NCBI RefSeq assembly: GCF_045277565.1
Contig: NZ_CP123584.1
Coordinates: forward strand, 3,286,001 to 3,350,000
DNA from: Aliisedimentitalea scapharcae
GTDB taxonomy: Bacteria > Pseudomonadota > Alphaproteobacteria > Rhodobacterales > Rhodobacteraceae
Length of the DNA stretch: 64,000 bases
Direction of reading: 5' to 3'
The notes beneath the pieces are model-generated. The model did not search any database, was not told the origin of the DNA, and was given only the letters and a program-made list of their open reading frames with translations. Every line of letters starts with the position of its first letter. Position 1 is the stretch's first letter. Shown here piece after piece: positions 41,581 through 49,859 of this stretch. A program made the position numbers and the translations under genes.

Positions 41581-43017
41581 ATGACACAGGACAATCTCTG
41601 GCAACTGGATGCGCACGACATCGCGCGCCAAACAACATCCGGCGATCTGCGCGCACAGGACAGCGTTGGGGCAGCCATTGACCGCATGAACGCGGTGAAC
41701 CCCGATCTGAACGCGGTCGTGGTCGATCTGAGTGACGAGGCCATGGCCCGCGCACAGGCGCTGGATGCGAGCCGGGACGCAGGCACACCCTGTGGTCCGC
41801 TGCACGGCGTTCCCGTCACCATCAAGATCAACGTGGATCAAAAGGGGCAGGCCACCTCGAACGGTGTCGTCGCGCTCAAGGAACTGATTGCCCCTGACGA
41901 CGCCCCCATTGTGCGCAACCTGCAAAATGCCGGAGCCGTGGTGATCGGGCGCACGAACACGCCTGAATTCTCGTTCCGCGCCGACACCGACAACCCGCTG
42001 TTTGGGCGCACGCACAACCCCTGGGGGCGGCATATCTCCCCCGGTGGGTCCTCCGGTGGGGCCGGATCTGCGGTCATGGCCGGGATCGGCGCGCTGGCCC
42101 ATGGCAATGACATCGGCGGATCGCTGCGGTTTCCGGCCGCGGCCAACGGCGCGGTCACGGTGAAACCCGGTCTGGGTCGGGTCCCCGCGTGGAACCCGTC
42201 TCAATCCGCCGAACGTGGCCTGTTGGCGCAATCCATGTCGGTTCAGGGGCTGATCACCCGGTCTGCCCGCGACCTGCACCACGCCATGCCCACCATGATC
42301 GCCCCCGATCCTCGCGACCCGTTTCACGTCCCGATGCCATGGCAAGGGCGCGCGTTGGATGGCCCGATCAAGGTCGCCTTTACCAAAAACACCTTTGGCT
42401 ACGATCTCCACCCCGAAGTCGAAGCCGCCCTGGACACTGCCCGCGATGCGCTGGTCGACGCCGGATACAAGGTCGAAGATATCGAACCCCCCAATGTGTT
42501 TGACTGTGGGCGCGATGGGTACCGTGCCCTGATGGGCGAGGTCTATTCGCTGATGAAAACCGATGTGGATGCCCACGGGTCCCAGGCAATCCAGGACATC
42601 TTTGCCGTCTATTTCCAGGAGTTCCCACCGTTTCTGGAAACCGACCTGTTGCAGATCATGGCCAAACGCAGCCACTATGCCCGTCAATGGTCCCTGTTTC
42701 TCGAAGACTATCCATTGATTCTCACCCCGTTCCTGCCACGCCCGTTTTTCAAACCCGATCGTGACACTGAAGGCGGCGAAGGGGTGCACGAGGTTCTCGG
42801 CTGTGCGGTTTATTCCTATGCAATGAATTTTCTTGGCCTGCCCGCGGCCAGTGTTCCGTCCCGGCTGGCGCACCTGCCGCAAGGCATCCAACCGATCAAC
42901 ATACAGGTTGTGGCGCGGCGCTGGCGCGAGGACATGGCCGTAGATGCCTGTATCGCAATCGAAGATCGTGTTGGCCGGATGTGTCGCCCCTTGTGGGAAC
43001 ACATGGCGTCGAGCTGA
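41581..43017 (+). CDS. Amidase signature family protein
   Basis: 478 residues with the amidase signature core: Lys in PVTIKINVDQKG, cis-Ser region GGSSGGAGSAVMAGIG and nucleophilic Ser region NDIGGSLRFPAAANGAVTV, the Ser-cisSer-Lys triad layout. It hydrolyses an amide (indoleacetamide, amino-acid amide or nylon-type); no GatA partner genes are near, so tRNA amidotransferase is unlikely. RBS GTGGGAGG at 41564-41571 supports the start. 83 bases downstream of the Sco gene; could share its operon. Confidence 0.88.
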   Translation: MTQDNLWQLDAHDIARQTTSGDLRAQDSVGAAIDRMNAVNPDLNAVVVDLSDEAMARAQALDASRDAGTPCGPLHGVPVTIKINVDQKGQATSNGVVALKELIAPDDAPIVRNLQNAGAVVIGRTNTPEFSFRADTDNPLFGRTHNPWGRHISPGGSSGGAGSAVMAGIGALAHGNDIGGSLRFPAAANGAVTVKPGLGRVPAWNPSQSAERGLLAQSMSVQGLITRSARDLHHAMPTMIAPDPRDPFHVPMPWQGRALDGPIKVAFTKNTFGYDLHPEVEAALDTARDALVDAGYKVEDIEPPNVFDCGRDGYRALMGEVYSLMKTDVDAHGSQAIQDIFAVYFQEFPPFLETDLLQIMAKRSHYARQWSLFLEDYPLILTPFLPRPFFKPDRDTEGGEGVHEVLGCAVYSYAMNFLGLPAASVPSRLAHLPQGIQPINIQVVARRWREDMAVDACIAIEDRVGRMCRPLWEHMASS

Positions 43018-43052
43018 GATCGTTCAGACGCTGTTTCAGAACCGGGCAGAAA

Positions 43053-43066
43053 TGCGTAGCTACGCA
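43053..43066. repeat. 14-bp perfect palindrome
   Basis: TGCGTAGCTACGCA, fully self-complementary, 36 bases after the amidase stop and 8 bases before the terminator hairpin. Could be part of an extended terminator or a binding site; no family assignment. Confidence 0.6.
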
Positions 43067-43073
43067 GAAAAAT

Positions 43074-43098
43074 GCGGATGCGGGCAAACCGCATCCGC
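43074..43098 (+). terminator. Hairpin after amidase
   Basis: 10-bp stem GCGGATGCGG/CCGCATCCGC with 5-base loop GCAAA, followed by GCCTTTGAAAAG. The T-run is short (TTT), so termination is likely but may need Rho. Confidence 0.65.
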
Positions 43099-43333
43099 GC
43101 CTTTGAAAAGATACTCTTTAACAACGCCTCCCGGCCACTCACAGAGACCAGGATACTGACAATACAGCACAATAAAGTTACCACGACCCTGCCAAATCCG
43201 TCTGTGATGTCTTTCACAGTTCACAAAACGCGGGCATCGCGTCACGCCCCAACCAGCAACGGTGCCATGCAACGCCACCATGTTGCGCCCCAGCACAGGC
43301 CAGCCGTTTGCCTGGTCCGGAAAACGGTCTGGT

Positions 43334-44089
43334 TCAGGTGAATTGCTCTGAAATCAGCCGCTCTTCCAACCCGTGTTCAGGGTCAAACAGAATGCGATGC
43401 TGAATGCTCGGCTCGGACTGGATCTCGACCCATTCGATATCATTGATCGAAATTGAATCCGCATCCGCCATGACCGGGCGTTTGTCCGGATCCACCACAT
43501 CGAACCGCACCCGCGCCGTGGCCGGCAATACCGCCCCCCGCCAACGTCGCGGTCGAAACGCCGCAATCGCAGTCAGCGCCAACACATTCGATCCGATCGG
43601 CAGGATGGGCCCATGCGCCGAATAGTTATATGCGGTTGATCCGGCCGGTGTCGACACCAGCGCCCCATCGCACACCAATTCAGCCAGGCGGACCCGCCCG
43701 TCAATGGTCACCGACAGTTTGGCAGCCTGCGGTCCCGCACGCAGCAGCGACACTTCGTTGATGGCCAGGGCCTTGTGGATGTGCCCTTCCCGATCCATCG
43801 CCAGCATGGCCAGCGGGTTGATGATCTCTTCTTGCGCAACAGCCAACCGATCCAACAGATCCGTTTCGCTGTATTCGTTCATCAAAAACCCGATGGTTCC
43901 CCGGTTCATGCCATAGACTGGCAAATCCAACCCCTGGCTGCCATGCAGAGTTTTCAGCATAAAGCCGTCCCCCCCCAGGGCCACGATCAGATCAGATGTT
44001 TCAACCGGCACGTCTCCGTAACGGCCAATCAATGCAGCACGGGCCGTTTGGGCGACTGGCGCCTCGCTGGCCATAAAGGCGATTCTCAC
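43334..44089 (-). CDS. nadK: NAD kinase
   Basis: 251-residue enzyme phosphorylating NAD to NADP. Signature LIVALGGDGFMLKTLH (GGDG), GMNRGTIGFLMNE, and PAGSTAYNYSAHGPILP. I choose GTG at 44089 (giving RIAFMASEAPVAQTARA) with AGGTG at 5 bases; upstream Met codons add an unlikely MFRKGMYNTGNR tail. Diverges from glyA; the intervening 171 bases contain a 14-bp palindrome. Confidence 0.93.
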   Translation of the reverse strand: MRIAFMASEAPVAQTARAALIGRYGDVPVETSDLIVALGGDGFMLKTLHGSQGLDLPVYGMNRGTIGFLMNEYSETDLLDRLAVAQEEIINPLAMLAMDREGHIHKALAINEVSLLRAGPQAAKLSVTIDGRVRLAELVCDGALVSTPAGSTAYNYSAHGPILPIGSNVLALTAIAAFRPRRWRGAVLPATARVRFDVVDPDKRPVMADADSISINDIEWVEIQSEPSIQHRILFDPEHGLEERLISEQFT

Positions 44090-44213
44090 AGCGGCACCTC
44101 GGTTTCCGGTGTTGTACATTCCTTTCCGAAACAACCACAGCTTTCCGCTCTTGACCAGTCTTGCCGCTCAGACGTGCGAATTCGTCGCTTTACGCTCTTT
44201 CGATATCGGGGAG

Positions 44214-44227
44214 TTTCCTATAGGAAA
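44214..44227. promoter_or_regulatory. 14-bp palindrome between nadK and glyA
   Basis: TTTCCTATAGGAAA, fully self-complementary, 34 bases upstream of the glyA start. Such a site so close to the start suggests a regulator operator or a promoter element. No riboswitch fold was seen in the glyA leader. Target protein unknown. Confidence 0.45.
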
Positions 44228-44260
44228 TCCGCCAGATCACCCATTTTGGACGGAGCGAAC

Positions 44261-45556
44261 ATGACCGACACCCCCCGCGACACTGGTTTTTTCACCGAGT
44301 CACTCTCGACGCGCGACCCTGAGCTTTATGGCGCAGTGACGGCCGAGCTTGGCCGTCAGCGCGATGAGATCGAGCTGATTGCCTCTGAAAACATCGTCTC
44401 GGCCGCCGTGATGGAAGCCCAGGGCAGCGTTCTGACCAACAAATATGCCGAAGGCTACCCCGGGCGTCGCTATTATGGCGGTTGCCAATATGTGGACGTG
44501 GCCGAAAACCTGGCCATCGACCGCGCCAAGCAGCTGTTTGGCTGTGACTTTGCCAATGTGCAGCCGAATTCAGGCAGCCAGGCGAACCAAGGCGTGTTCC
44601 AGGCGCTGCTGCAGCCGGGCGACACCATTCTGGGCATGAACCTGGCCTCGGGCGGTCACCTGACCCACGGGGCTGCGCCCAACCAGTCGGGCAAATGGTT
44701 CAACGCCGTGCAATATGGCGTGCGCCGGTCCGACAACCTCATCGACTATGACGAGGTCGAAGCCCTGGCCAAGGAACACCAGCCCAAGATGATCATCGCG
44801 GGTGGCTCGGCCATCCCGCGGGTCATCGATTTTGCCCGGATGCGTGAGATTGCTGATATGGTTGGTGCCTACCTCCATGTTGATATGGCGCATTTCGCCG
44901 GTCTGGTTGCCACAGGCGAACATCCCTCGCCGTTCCCGCATGCGCATGTGGCCACGACCACCACGCACAAGACCCTGCGCGGTCCGCGTGGGGGTATGAT
45001 CGTCACAAATGATGAAGCAATCGCTAAGAAGGTGAATTCGGCGATCTTCCCCGGTATCCAGGGTGGTCCGCTGATGCACGTCATCGCGGCCAAGGCCGTG
45101 GCCTTTGGCGAAGCGCTCCGCCCCGAGTTCAAAGCCTACATGCGTCAGGTGCGCCTGAATGCCGATGCGCTGGCCGATCAGCTGATCAAAGGCGGGTTGG
45201 ACATCGTGACCGGCGGCACCGACACCCATGTCATGCTGGTCGACCTGCGCCCCAAAGGCGTGACCGGCAACATCGTGGACAAGGCCCTCGGCCGTGCCCA
45301 TATCACCACCAACAAAAACGGCATCCCGTTTGATCCGGAAAAACCGACCGTAACCTCGGGCATCCGTCTGGGCACACCCGCAGGCACCACCCGCGGCTTT
45401 GGCGAGGCGGAATTCCGCGAGATCGCGGATATGATCATCCAGGTCGTCGACGGTCTGGCCGCCAACGGAGAAGACGGCAACGCCGATGTCGAAGCCACGG
45501 TCCGCGCCCAGGTGGCCACTCTCTGCGCGCGCTTCCCGCTCTATCCGAACCTGTAA
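44261..45556 (+). CDS. glyA: Serine hydroxymethyltransferase
   Basis: 431-residue PLP enzyme converting serine and tetrahydrofolate to glycine and methylene-THF. PLP-binding Lys in TTTTHKTLRGPRGGMI (about residue 240), substrate region ENIVSAAVMEAQGSVLTNKY and the YAEGYPGRRYYGGC motif. Start at 44261 chosen for MTDTPRDTGFFTESL with upstream GGACGGAGCG. Upstream frames read through intergenic sequence and are not part of it. Terminator at 45582. Confidence 0.97.
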   Translation: MTDTPRDTGFFTESLSTRDPELYGAVTAELGRQRDEIELIASENIVSAAVMEAQGSVLTNKYAEGYPGRRYYGGCQYVDVAENLAIDRAKQLFGCDFANVQPNSGSQANQGVFQALLQPGDTILGMNLASGGHLTHGAAPNQSGKWFNAVQYGVRRSDNLIDYDEVEALAKEHQPKMIIAGGSAIPRVIDFARMREIADMVGAYLHVDMAHFAGLVATGEHPSPFPHAHVATTTTHKTLRGPRGGMIVTNDEAIAKKVNSAIFPGIQGGPLMHVIAAKAVAFGEALRPEFKAYMRQVRLNADALADQLIKGGLDIVTGGTDTHVMLVDLRPKGVTGNIVDKALGRAHITTNKNGIPFDPEKPTVTSGIRLGTPAGTTRGFGEAEFREIADMIIQVVDGLAANGEDGNADVEATVRAQVATLCARFPLYPNL

Positions 45557-45581
45557 ACCACAGGATCCTTAACAACCTCTC

Positions 45582-45613
45582 AAACCCCGCCGCATTCCGC
45601 CGGCGGGGTTTTT
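45582..45613 (+). terminator. Rho-independent terminator after glyA
   Basis: Arms AAACCCCGCCG and CGGCGGGGTTT around an 8-base loop, then TTTTT. 25 bases after the stop codon. Confidence 0.9.
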
Positions 45614-45692
45614 CATTCCAAATCCGCAACACCACGCTTCCGTCCAGCCGCCCCAGCCCAGATCGCGACCACACGGCACACCGCCCGCTTCG

Positions 45693-45752
45693 GCTTCTTT
45701 CTGGTCACAAATACCTCGGGGGAGCAGCCAAAGGCTGCGGGGGCAGAGCCCC
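45693..45752 (-). repeat. Dispersed intergenic repeat, copy A (inverted)
   Basis: Read on the minus strand the core is 30 bases, CCCCCGAGGTATTTGTGACC then AGAAAGAAGC, and matches 29 of 30 bases of the core at 53761-53790. It is preceded by GGGGC/GCCCC and GCAGCC/GGCTGC mini-hairpins. No coding function seen. Similar elements are, to my recollection, abundant between genes in roseobacter genomes. Confidence 0.8.
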
Positions 45753-45909
45753 AATCCGCGCGCACGCGCGACACACCCAAACACAACGGACAATAAACCC
45801 GTCCCGCGCGGGGGGGGATTCGTTTTGGCCCGAGTTCAGCATCGAGACGATGCCTCAAACCCGCATCCTTGAAACCCCGGCCTTAAAAAAAATTCGGCCC
45901 CGGCCTGTG

Positions 45910-46293
45910 TCAGATCAGCTCTCGCCAGATCAACACCCCGATCAGCAATGTGACCAGTAAAAGGATGTTGAACGCCATGCCGCCCAACATACCCAACCAC
46001 CACCCCTTGCGGCGGTCGGCAACATCAACGGTTTCCAGATAGGACAAAACCTCTGCCCCGGCCTTTCGCATCGCACCATGGTCCAGCGTCAGCACCAGCT
46101 TTGGGTGCCCAACCATCGGCTCGGCTTTGCTCAACACCTGACCCTGGCGAAGAATCCGGCGCGGCAGGCGGCGGCGTGCCTTGCTCAGCGCGGTGCCCAG
46201 ATCCCGGCCACCAACCCCTTGTTTGTCCCGCAATGCGGCACGCACCGTTTCAATCAAGGTCATGAATTCGGTGGAAGGGTCTGCAGATTGCAT
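45910..46293 (-). CDS. Small single-pass membrane protein, unknown
   Basis: 127 residues: a basic soluble N-terminal part (RAALRDKQGVGGRDLGTALS) and one transmembrane segment near the C-terminus (WWLGMLGGMAFNILLLVTLL). Conserved-looking but not a recognised domain. Start at 46293 (ATG) chosen over TTG at 46305 by spacing from GAG. Diverges from the alpha/beta hydrolase gene. Confidence 0.65.
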   Translation of the reverse strand: MQSADPSTEFMTLIETVRAALRDKQGVGGRDLGTALSKARRRLPRRILRQGQVLSKAEPMVGHPKLVLTLDHGAMRKAGAEVLSYLETVDVADRRKGWWLGMLGGMAFNILLLVTLLIGVLIWRELI

Positions 46294-46398
46294 GTCGGCA
46301 CTCAAGACTTTGTAAACGGGCTGGACCGACCTTAGGCGACTCCCCCCAAAGCCTCAATGGGGCTGGCCCCTTTCCTTGCCTCAGGGTATCACATTCCC

Positions 46399-47157
46399 AT
46401 GTTGAACACGATCCTGCACGGCACCCCGACCGACCGACCCGCCCTGTTGATTGCCCATGGCCTCTATGGCTCGGCACGCAATTGGGGGGTGATTGCCAAA
46501 CGCCTGTCAGACGAGCGCCAGGTGGTGGCCGTCGACATGCGCAACCACGGCAACAGCAACTGGGCCGACACCCATACATATCCCGATCTGGCCACAGATC
46601 TGGCCCAGGTGATCGACGCACAGGGCGCACCAATGGATATCATTGGTCATTCCATGGGCGGCAAGGCTGCAATGATGTTGGCCCTGAACCACCCTGATCG
46701 CGTGAACAAGTTGGTGGTGGCGGATATTGCGCCCGTCACCTATGGGCACAGTCAGATCCAATTCATCCAAGCCATGCGTGCGGTCGATCTGGAGACACTC
46801 GAGCGCAGATCCGACGCAGAACAGCAATTGGCCGCATCCGGTGTCGACCCTGCATTGCAAAGCTTTTTCACGCAATCGCTGGACATCCCGAACAAACGCT
46901 GGCGGCTGAATCTGGATGTTCTGGCCCATCAGATGCCAAATATCATGTCCTTCCCGGACAGCGATGCGGTCTGGCCCGGGTCGGCCCTGTTTTTGTCAGG
47001 CGCAGAATCGGATTACGTGCGCCCAGAGCATCGCGCAGTCATCCGGTCACGGTTCCCAAACGCCCGCTTTGCCAAGATTCCCGGTGCCGGGCATTGGCTG
47101 CACGCAGAAAAACCCCGTGAATTCGAAGCCGCCGCCCGGACCTTTCTGAACGCCTGA
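46399..47157 (+). CDS. Alpha/beta hydrolase (esterase YbfF-like)
   Basis: 252 residues with the alpha/beta-hydrolase fold: oxyanion HGLYGSARNW, nucleophile GHSMGGKAAMML, acid in SGAESDYVRPEHR and His in GAGHWLHAEKPREF. Size and motifs match the YbfF group of short-acyl esterases. Start at 46399 (MLNTILHGTPT) chosen because the strand begins there. It ends 9 bases before the convergent small membrane protein gene. Confidence 0.88.
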   Translation: MLNTILHGTPTDRPALLIAHGLYGSARNWGVIAKRLSDERQVVAVDMRNHGNSNWADTHTYPDLATDLAQVIDAQGAPMDIIGHSMGGKAAMMLALNHPDRVNKLVVADIAPVTYGHSQIQFIQAMRAVDLETLERRSDAEQQLAASGVDPALQSFFTQSLDIPNKRWRLNLDVLAHQMPNIMSFPDSDAVWPGSALFLSGAESDYVRPEHRAVIRSRFPNARFAKIPGAGHWLHAEKPREFEAAARTFLNA

Positions 47158-47166
47158 GCAATCGCG

Positions 47167-47349
47167 TCAGGCGTTATACAGCTGACGGGCCACCCACCAG
47201 GACACCGGCGCTGCAATCACGGCCCCGATTACGGCGGCGGCCAAAATCGCCGTGACCGATACGTAACCCGCCGCCAATACGGCAATCACGCCGGTCCCGG
47301 CCAATGCGGATGAAATCAGGGTATAAAGCAGGGAAGCAAGCCGTAGCAT
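47167..47349 (-). CDS. 60-residue two-pass membrane protein
   Basis: Hydrophobic helices SLLYTLISSALAGTGVIAVL and VTAILAAAVIGAVIAAPVSW, C-terminus VARQLYNA. Small proteins of this type in the family have sometimes been labelled CTP synthetase, which the sequence does not support: there is no amidotransferase or kinase motif. Function unknown. Lies between the alpha/beta hydrolase and the RpiR gene. Confidence 0.7.
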   Translation of the reverse strand: MLRLASLLYTLISSALAGTGVIAVLAAGYVSVTAILAAAVIGAVIAAPVSWWVARQLYNA

Positions 47350-47444
47350 TTCAGATCCTCTTTCTGTCTGTTGTCAAACACATACAGGAGTCAGAATGCC
47401 ACTCTTTGATCCGGATCAGAAACCGCCGGTTTGACGCCTCCCGG

Positions 47445-48317
47445 TCAGGAAAATTTCCGAAACAGCCGGGTCATGTCAAATAATTCGTCCAAACGGTCAT
47501 AGCGATCTTTGGTTTCAGGCCAGCTTTCTTCCTGGGTCCCTGCAATCAATGCCTCGAGCAGCATCATCGTGGCGATATTCGAATCCCAGGCAGATGGGAT
47601 TTCGACCCAACAGTTAAAGGTGAACTTGGCAACCGACGCCACCGGGCTAGCCCATTGATCGGTGATCAGGATGATCGTCACCCCGCGTTCAGAAGCCAGT
47701 TCGGCCAGTCGCAACAGGTTGGTTTCATACCGGCGCACATCGAACAACAGCAGCGTGTCGCCTTCGACCATGTCCAACAGATAATGCGGCCAGGTTCCCG
47801 ACGAAGACGTCATATGGGTCACCCGTTGGCGGATCGCCTGAAAATGGGTAAAGGCATAGGTGGCCAACGACCCCGATATCCGGCCGCCGACAACATACAG
47901 CTGACTGTTCGGATGGGCCAATTGTCGGGTCGCCGCGTCGAATTGATTCGGGTCTATGTTGGAAAACGTCTGTCCCAGGTTTTGTGTTACCGCCTGGGAA
48001 AATCTATTCAAAAGATGCGATTCCGGCGCTTCGGTCATCCAGTTCTCGCGCCGCTGGGTGGGGCCGGAAACCTTGGCCTGAAGCTCTTTGAGCAAGGCTT
48101 GATGAAATTGCGGATATCCCTTGAAGCCCAGTTTCTGCACCATCCGGGCCACTGTTGGTGTCGACACATCGGCATTTGCAGCCACCACCGTGATCGAGGC
48201 CAACCCGGCAGACGGATAGTTTTCCAGTAATGAATTCGCGAACTTACGTTCTGATTGGGTCAGATTGTTATAGTGCTCGCGGATCAGGTCCCGCACGGTC
48301 GCAGTTGGATTGGTCAA
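47445..48317 (-). CDS. MurR/RpiR family transcriptional regulator
   Basis: 290 residues: N-terminal helix-turn-helix (EHYNNLTQSERKFANSLLEN, then VSTPTVARMVQKLGFKGY) and a C-terminal SIS domain (QLYVVGGRISGSLATYAF, then DTLLLFDVRRYETNLLRLA). SIS domains bind phosphosugars or similar ligands. It diverges from the hydrolase-TRAP-GS-ALDH-ADH cluster and is the obvious regulator of it; a candidate site lies at 48429-48444. Confidence 0.9.
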   Translation of the reverse strand: MTNPTATVRDLIREHYNNLTQSERKFANSLLENYPSAGLASITVVAANADVSTPTVARMVQKLGFKGYPQFHQALLKELQAKVSGPTQRRENWMTEAPESHLLNRFSQAVTQNLGQTFSNIDPNQFDAATRQLAHPNSQLYVVGGRISGSLATYAFTHFQAIRQRVTHMTSSSGTWPHYLLDMVEGDTLLLFDVRRYETNLLRLAELASERGVTIILITDQWASPVASVAKFTFNCWVEIPSAWDSNIATMMLLEALIAGTQEESWPETKDRYDRLDELFDMTRLFRKFS

Positions 48318-48428
48318 AACGCTTACCTTTTCAGCATTGGCCCATCTTAGGTCCCCCCGTGACGCAACGAAACCCGGAACTCAGATTCAGACCACCTCTG
48401 AAAAGATATTGACACAAAATGATTACTA

Positions 48429-48444
48429 TGGAAACTTTTTTACA
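48429..48444. promoter_or_regulatory. Candidate RpiR operator
   Basis: TGGAAACTTTTTTACA is a 16-base imperfect palindrome; halves TGGAAACT and TGTAAAAA (reverse complement of the right half) agree at 5 of 8 positions. RpiR-family sites such as HexR's have TGTAA...TTACA symmetry. It lies 29 bases before the hydrolase start, and TTGACA at 48409-48414 could be a -35 element. Confidence 0.35.
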
Positions 48445-48472
48445 GAACTCGCCATGAGGAGCGCAGATCCGA

Positions 48473-49270
48473 ATGCAACACCAAGCGTCAGACCCAAGTT
48501 CACCGCCTGGGTCCCAGGTCGTGGAACTGGTCAACCCGCATGGGCGGGGACCGGCGCTGATTCTGTGCGAACACGCCTGCAAGGATATTCCCGACCGCTA
48601 TGACCGATTGGGGCTGCGCGACAGCGATCGCGACAGTCATGCCGCCTGGGATCCGGGCGCGCGGGCGATTGCATTGACCCTGTCGCAGGCGCTGGAGTCA
48701 CCAATGGTTGCCAGCCGGGTGTCAAGGCTGGTCTATGATTGCAATCGCCCGCCCGACGCCCCAGATGCGATGCCTGCGCGCTCTGAACTGATCGACGTTC
48801 CCGGTAATGCGGACCTTACGGCTGCCCAACGGGCCGAACGCACTGCGCAGATCTATGACCCGTTCTGCACGACCGTTTCGGAGGTGATTGCCCGGCGTCA
48901 GGCTGACGCCCTGCCTACGGTGCTGATCACCATCCACAGTTTCACGCCGGTCTATTTTGGCAAACCCCGCGCGGTTGAAATCGGCATTTTACATGATGAC
49001 GACCGCCGCATGGCCGACCTGATGTTGGCCGAGGCCCCGCGCCTGCCCCATCGCCAGGTCGTTCGCAACGCCCCCTATGGCCCCCAAGACGGTGTGACCC
49101 ATTCGCTCAAGCTGCACGGGCTGGGCAACGGGCTGGCAAATGTCATGATCGAAGTGCGCAATGATCTTGTCACCACGACAGAAGAGGAAAACGCAATGGC
49201 CCGGGACCTATTGGCGCTGATCAACCCGGCGCTGGACGCGCTGTTGGCTGGAGGCGGCGACAATGCCTAG
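48473..49270 (+). CDS. N-formylglutamate amidohydrolase-like hydrolase
   Basis: 265 residues of the HutG2/FGase family: ALILCEHACKDIPDRYDRLG, HAAWDPGARAIALTL, YDCNRPPDAPDAM and IHSFTPVYFGKPRAVEIGIL with the His cluster of zinc amidohydrolases. The family hydrolyses N-formylglutamate, but the context (GS-like ligase, two dehydrogenases, TRAP) suggests it cleaves a gamma-glutamyl amide here. Overlaps dctQ by 8 bases, so they are one transcript. Confidence 0.85.
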   Translation: MQHQASDPSSPPGSQVVELVNPHGRGPALILCEHACKDIPDRYDRLGLRDSDRDSHAAWDPGARAIALTLSQALESPMVASRVSRLVYDCNRPPDAPDAMPARSELIDVPGNADLTAAQRAERTAQIYDPFCTTVSEVIARRQADALPTVLITIHSFTPVYFGKPRAVEIGILHDDDRRMADLMLAEAPRLPHRQVVRNAPYGPQDGVTHSLKLHGLGNGLANVMIEVRNDLVTTTEEENAMARDLLALINPALDALLAGGGDNA

Positions 49271-49859
49271 GTTCATCCTGCGCTACATTCGCGCCATCGA
49301 GGCACTGAACAGGTTCATCGGGCGCATTGCCATGTATCTGATCTTTGTTCTGGTCGGCGTGCTGCTGTGGTCGTCGATTTCCAAAACCTTCTTTGTGCCG
49401 TCCATGTGGACGCTGGAAACCGCACAATTCGTGATGGTCGCCTATTACGTGCTGGGCGGGCCATATTCGATCCAGATGGGATCGAACGTGCGCATGGATT
49501 TGTTTTATGGCGGTTGGTCCCTGAAGACCAAGGCATGGATGGATGCGTTTACCGTGTTCTTCCTGATGTTCTACCTTGGCGTGCTGCTGTATGGCGCGGT
49601 CAGCTCGACCGCCTATTCTCTGGGCTATTTCGGCATGGAACCCTTTGATTTCTTTTGGGGTCTTCTGAAGACACTGCTAACCGAGGGCCCTGGCGCGACG
49701 GGCGAAAAACTGGGCTATCTCGAACGCAGCTCGACCGCCTGGCGTCCGCATTTGTGGCCGATCAAAACCATTCTGTGCACCGGGGTCCTGCTGATGCTGC
49801 TGCAATGTCTTGCCGAACTGTTCCGGGATATCGGGCGCATTCGTGGAGTTGAGCTCTGA
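49263..49859 (+). CDS. TRAP transporter small permease (DctQ type)
   Basis: 198 residues, four hydrophobic segments beginning IGRIAMYLIFVLVGVLLW and ETAQFVMVAYYVLGGPYSIQ (the conserved small-permease region), and a final helix near VLLMLLQCLAELFRDIGRI. Partner of the large permease, whose start overlaps its stop by one base, and of the binding protein. The middle contains an extra cytoplasmic or periplasmic loop of about 60 residues (FFWGLLKTLLTEGPGATGEK) that lengthens it beyond many DctQ proteins. Confidence 0.9.
   Translation: MPRFILRYIRAIEALNRFIGRIAMYLIFVLVGVLLWSSISKTFFVPSMWTLETAQFVMVAYYVLGGPYSIQMGSNVRMDLFYGGWSLKTKAWMDAFTVFFLMFYLGVLLYGAVSSTAYSLGYFGMEPFDFFWGLLKTLLTEGPGATGEKLGYLERSSTAWRPHLWPIKTILCTGVLLMLLQCLAELFRDIGRIRGVEL

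Larger units (their letters stand above)
43018..43333. other. Intergenic region, palindrome plus terminator, otherwise empty
   Basis: 316 bases between the amidase and the nadK stop. It holds the palindrome at 43053-43066 and the terminator at 43074-43098. The remaining 230 bases have no supported gene, repeat or tRNA. Confidence 0.6.
45557..45909. other. Intergenic region with terminator and dispersed repeat
   Basis: 353 bases. Contents: the glyA terminator (45582-45613) and the inverted copy of the dispersed repeat (45693-45752), followed by a G/C-rich stretch with several short inverted repeats (GCGCGCACGCGCG near 45757 and CCCGCGCGGGGGGG near 45806). No gene supported. Confidence 0.65.

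Noticed and set aside
44090..44260. Riboswitch (glycine, SAM or folate type) in the glyA leader
   Set aside because: The leader contains only a 14-bp palindrome; I could not find the multi-stem conserved cores of those riboswitches.
47167..47349. Labelling the 60-residue two-helix protein as CTP synthetase
   Set aside because: It contains only two hydrophobic helices and no synthetase or glutaminase motif, so the name sometimes attached to this family is not supported.
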